NCBI GenBank assembly: GCA_963834515.1
Contig: CAWICB010000003.1
Span: forward strand, 682,001 to 746,000
Direction of reading: 5' to 3'
DNA: 64,000 bases
Origin: RYN-230 sp963834515
GTDB taxonomy: Bacteria > Actinomycetota > Actinomycetes > Streptosporangiales > Streptosporangiaceae
Of the stretch, positions 62,950-64,000 are shown piece by piece. Below the pieces are notes generated by a model. That model saw nothing but the letters and a program-made list of their open reading frames with translations, was not told the DNA's origin and ran no database searches. The translations under genes were made by a program, and so were the position numbers. Every line of letters begins with the position of its first letter. Positions within the stretch are counted from its first letter, which is position 1.

Positions 62950-64000
62950 GGCGCACCTCCCGTCGCGGATACGGCGGCGCGGGATTCGATGGCGGCCAGT
63001 TCGGCGATGGACGGCAGGTAGCTTCGCCCGGCGTAGTGCCAGTCGGTGACAGTGAGCGTGGTGCCGTCGGTGGGGAGGTCGGCAGCAGCCCGGCAGCGAC
63101 GGCCGTCTCGCGCTGGTGGGCGGCCCGGTCGGCACGCAGCGCGCCGAGGGTGGTGGAGTAGGCGCGGCTCTTGGTAGCGAAGTGGCCGGAGAAGCCGAGC
63201 ATGTGCGCCCACGCGGCCAAGTGAAGGTGGTCGCGGCCGGGCAGCTTGGCCAGCCGGAGGCATTCGGCGATGTGACGGCGGGCGTGGTCGCGGACGGGCA
63301 GCTCGGCGAGCTGGTCGGCTGGGGTGATCCGGCGGTCGATGGTGCCGGTGGCTTCGGCGGCCTTGGTCGCCTACTTCGCGACGTACGCGGCGACCTTGGT
63401 GTCGGTCAGGACCCCCGTGGTGGTGATGGGGCGGGTGTCGAGCTGGCGTCCCCAGGCCAGCGTCCGGGCTGGCACGCCGCGGGTGGCCGGGATGTCGATG
63501 TGGACGGCGCGGGCCGCCTGGTCGATGGCGCCGGTGAGCAGGCCGAGGGTGGCCCAGGCGGGTGGGGCGGTAGACGGGCCGGTGGGGCCGTCGAGGCGGA
63601 TGATCGCGTGGAAGTGAACGACCCCGCGGCGCTGGTATCCGGCGAGCTTGGCGTAGGACACCCGTACCTGGGCGGCGAACGCCTCGCTGGTGAGCCCGGC
63701 CCGGCGGGCCAGGGTGCGGCGCAGGGTGATGGTGAAGCGCCGCCACAGCTCGGGGGCGCAGGCGTTGAACAAGACCGAGCCGGTGTAGTCGTAGCAGTCG
63801 GCGCACAACGGTTCGCCGAGCCGGTCATCGTCCCGGCCGTGCCTGTCGGGGCAGGACATCCGGGCGCCGTGTGGGCAGGTCCCGGCGGCGCGGCGTGGGC
63901 GGCAGGCCAGTTCTCTGCCGCCGCGTTCCCGGTGGGTGTGGACGGGACCGAAGGAGGGCGCGGTGAGCGTGGTGAACACGCACGGGTGGTCTGCGACGGT
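62931..64000 (-). pseudogene. Broken replication initiator of RepSA/pSAM2 type (partial at window edge)
   Basis: The frame from the window edge has CxxC-like regions (CADCYDYTGS), LRRTLARRAGLTSEAF and VVHFHAIIRLD (63608-63621), the HxH motif of rolling-circle initiators. At 63371-63373 an amber codon replaces the second Tyr of the expected YVAKYATK motif. In-frame sequence continues ATKAAEATGTIDRRITPADQ and AAWAHMLGFSGHFATKSRAY, then another frame (a single-base deletion or equivalent near 63090) gives TLTVTDWHYAGRSYLPSIAE. The gene is therefore inactivated and its start lies outside the window. Confidence 0.85.

Overview
The window is high-GC DNA from an actinobacterium and covers the chromosomal origin region. 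The gene order dnaN-recF-DUF721-gyrB-gyrA-DUF3566-tRNA-Ile on one side of dnaA, and rpmH-rnpA-yidD-yidC-jag-rsmG-parA-parB on the other, is the classic actinobacterial arrangement. PadR, inositol-1-phosphate synthase, a SigM/anti-sigma/thioredoxin block, an MurJ-pseudokinase pair and a DnaB carrying inteins fit a filamentous or spore-forming lineage (Streptosporangiales or a relative). That finer placement is inference only.

Layout. 1-6.6 kb: accessory genes (MoxR ATPase/VWA operon, small metallopeptidase, FHA protein, a DUF2182-DUF899 pair behind an apparent operator, and two lower-GC genes for a phosphotransferase-like protein and a VOC protein). 6.7-17.2 kb: tRNA-Ile and the minus-strand replication operon, with a probable oriC between dnaN and dnaA. 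17.6-23.9 kb: plus-strand ribosomal protein L34, RNase P protein, membrane insertase, 16S methyltransferase and the ParAB segregation genes, followed by two perfect parS sites. 24-31 kb: metabolic and transfer-prone genes (SDR, decayed DUF222 gene, phosphotransferase, PhyH-like oxygenase, threonine aldolase, D-Ala-D-Ala ligase homologue, aminotransferase, GNAT). 31-41 kb: minus-strand cell-envelope and redox block (Nudix, trxA, trxB with a SigR-type promoter, anti-sigma, sigM, pseudokinase, murJ, DUF6049). 41-54 kb: pcnA, MFS, ino1, padR with its operator, DUF5318, a bifunctional PBP, GT87-type mannosyltransferase-like protein, endonuclease IV and the rpsF-ssb-rpsR-rplI operon.

54-57.7 kb holds dnaB, the most unusual gene here. 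Its 450-residue helicase is interrupted by two inteins. The first sits in the P-loop and carries the class 3 WCT signature with Ala at position 1. The second sits at the RESG/SIEQD site and has a one-base frameshift in its endonuclease domain, so the helicase coding sequence lies in two frames. A region with DnaA-box-like sequences lies just upstream.

57.7-64 kb: MBL-fold hydrolase, PfkB kinase, a small coiled-coil membrane protein, and a tRNA-Arg(ACG) flanked by two tyrosine recombinases. The right-hand one belongs to a decayed pSAM2-type integrative element (int frameshifted, xis intact, rep with an amber codon and a frameshift) that runs out of the window.

Many of the genes act together in replication and segregation: DnaA, DnaN, RecF, GyrAB, SSB, DnaB, the DUF721 (DciA-like) candidate helicase loader, ParAB and parS. 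A second theme is envelope synthesis: MurJ, its pseudokinase partner, PBP, Ddl and YidC.
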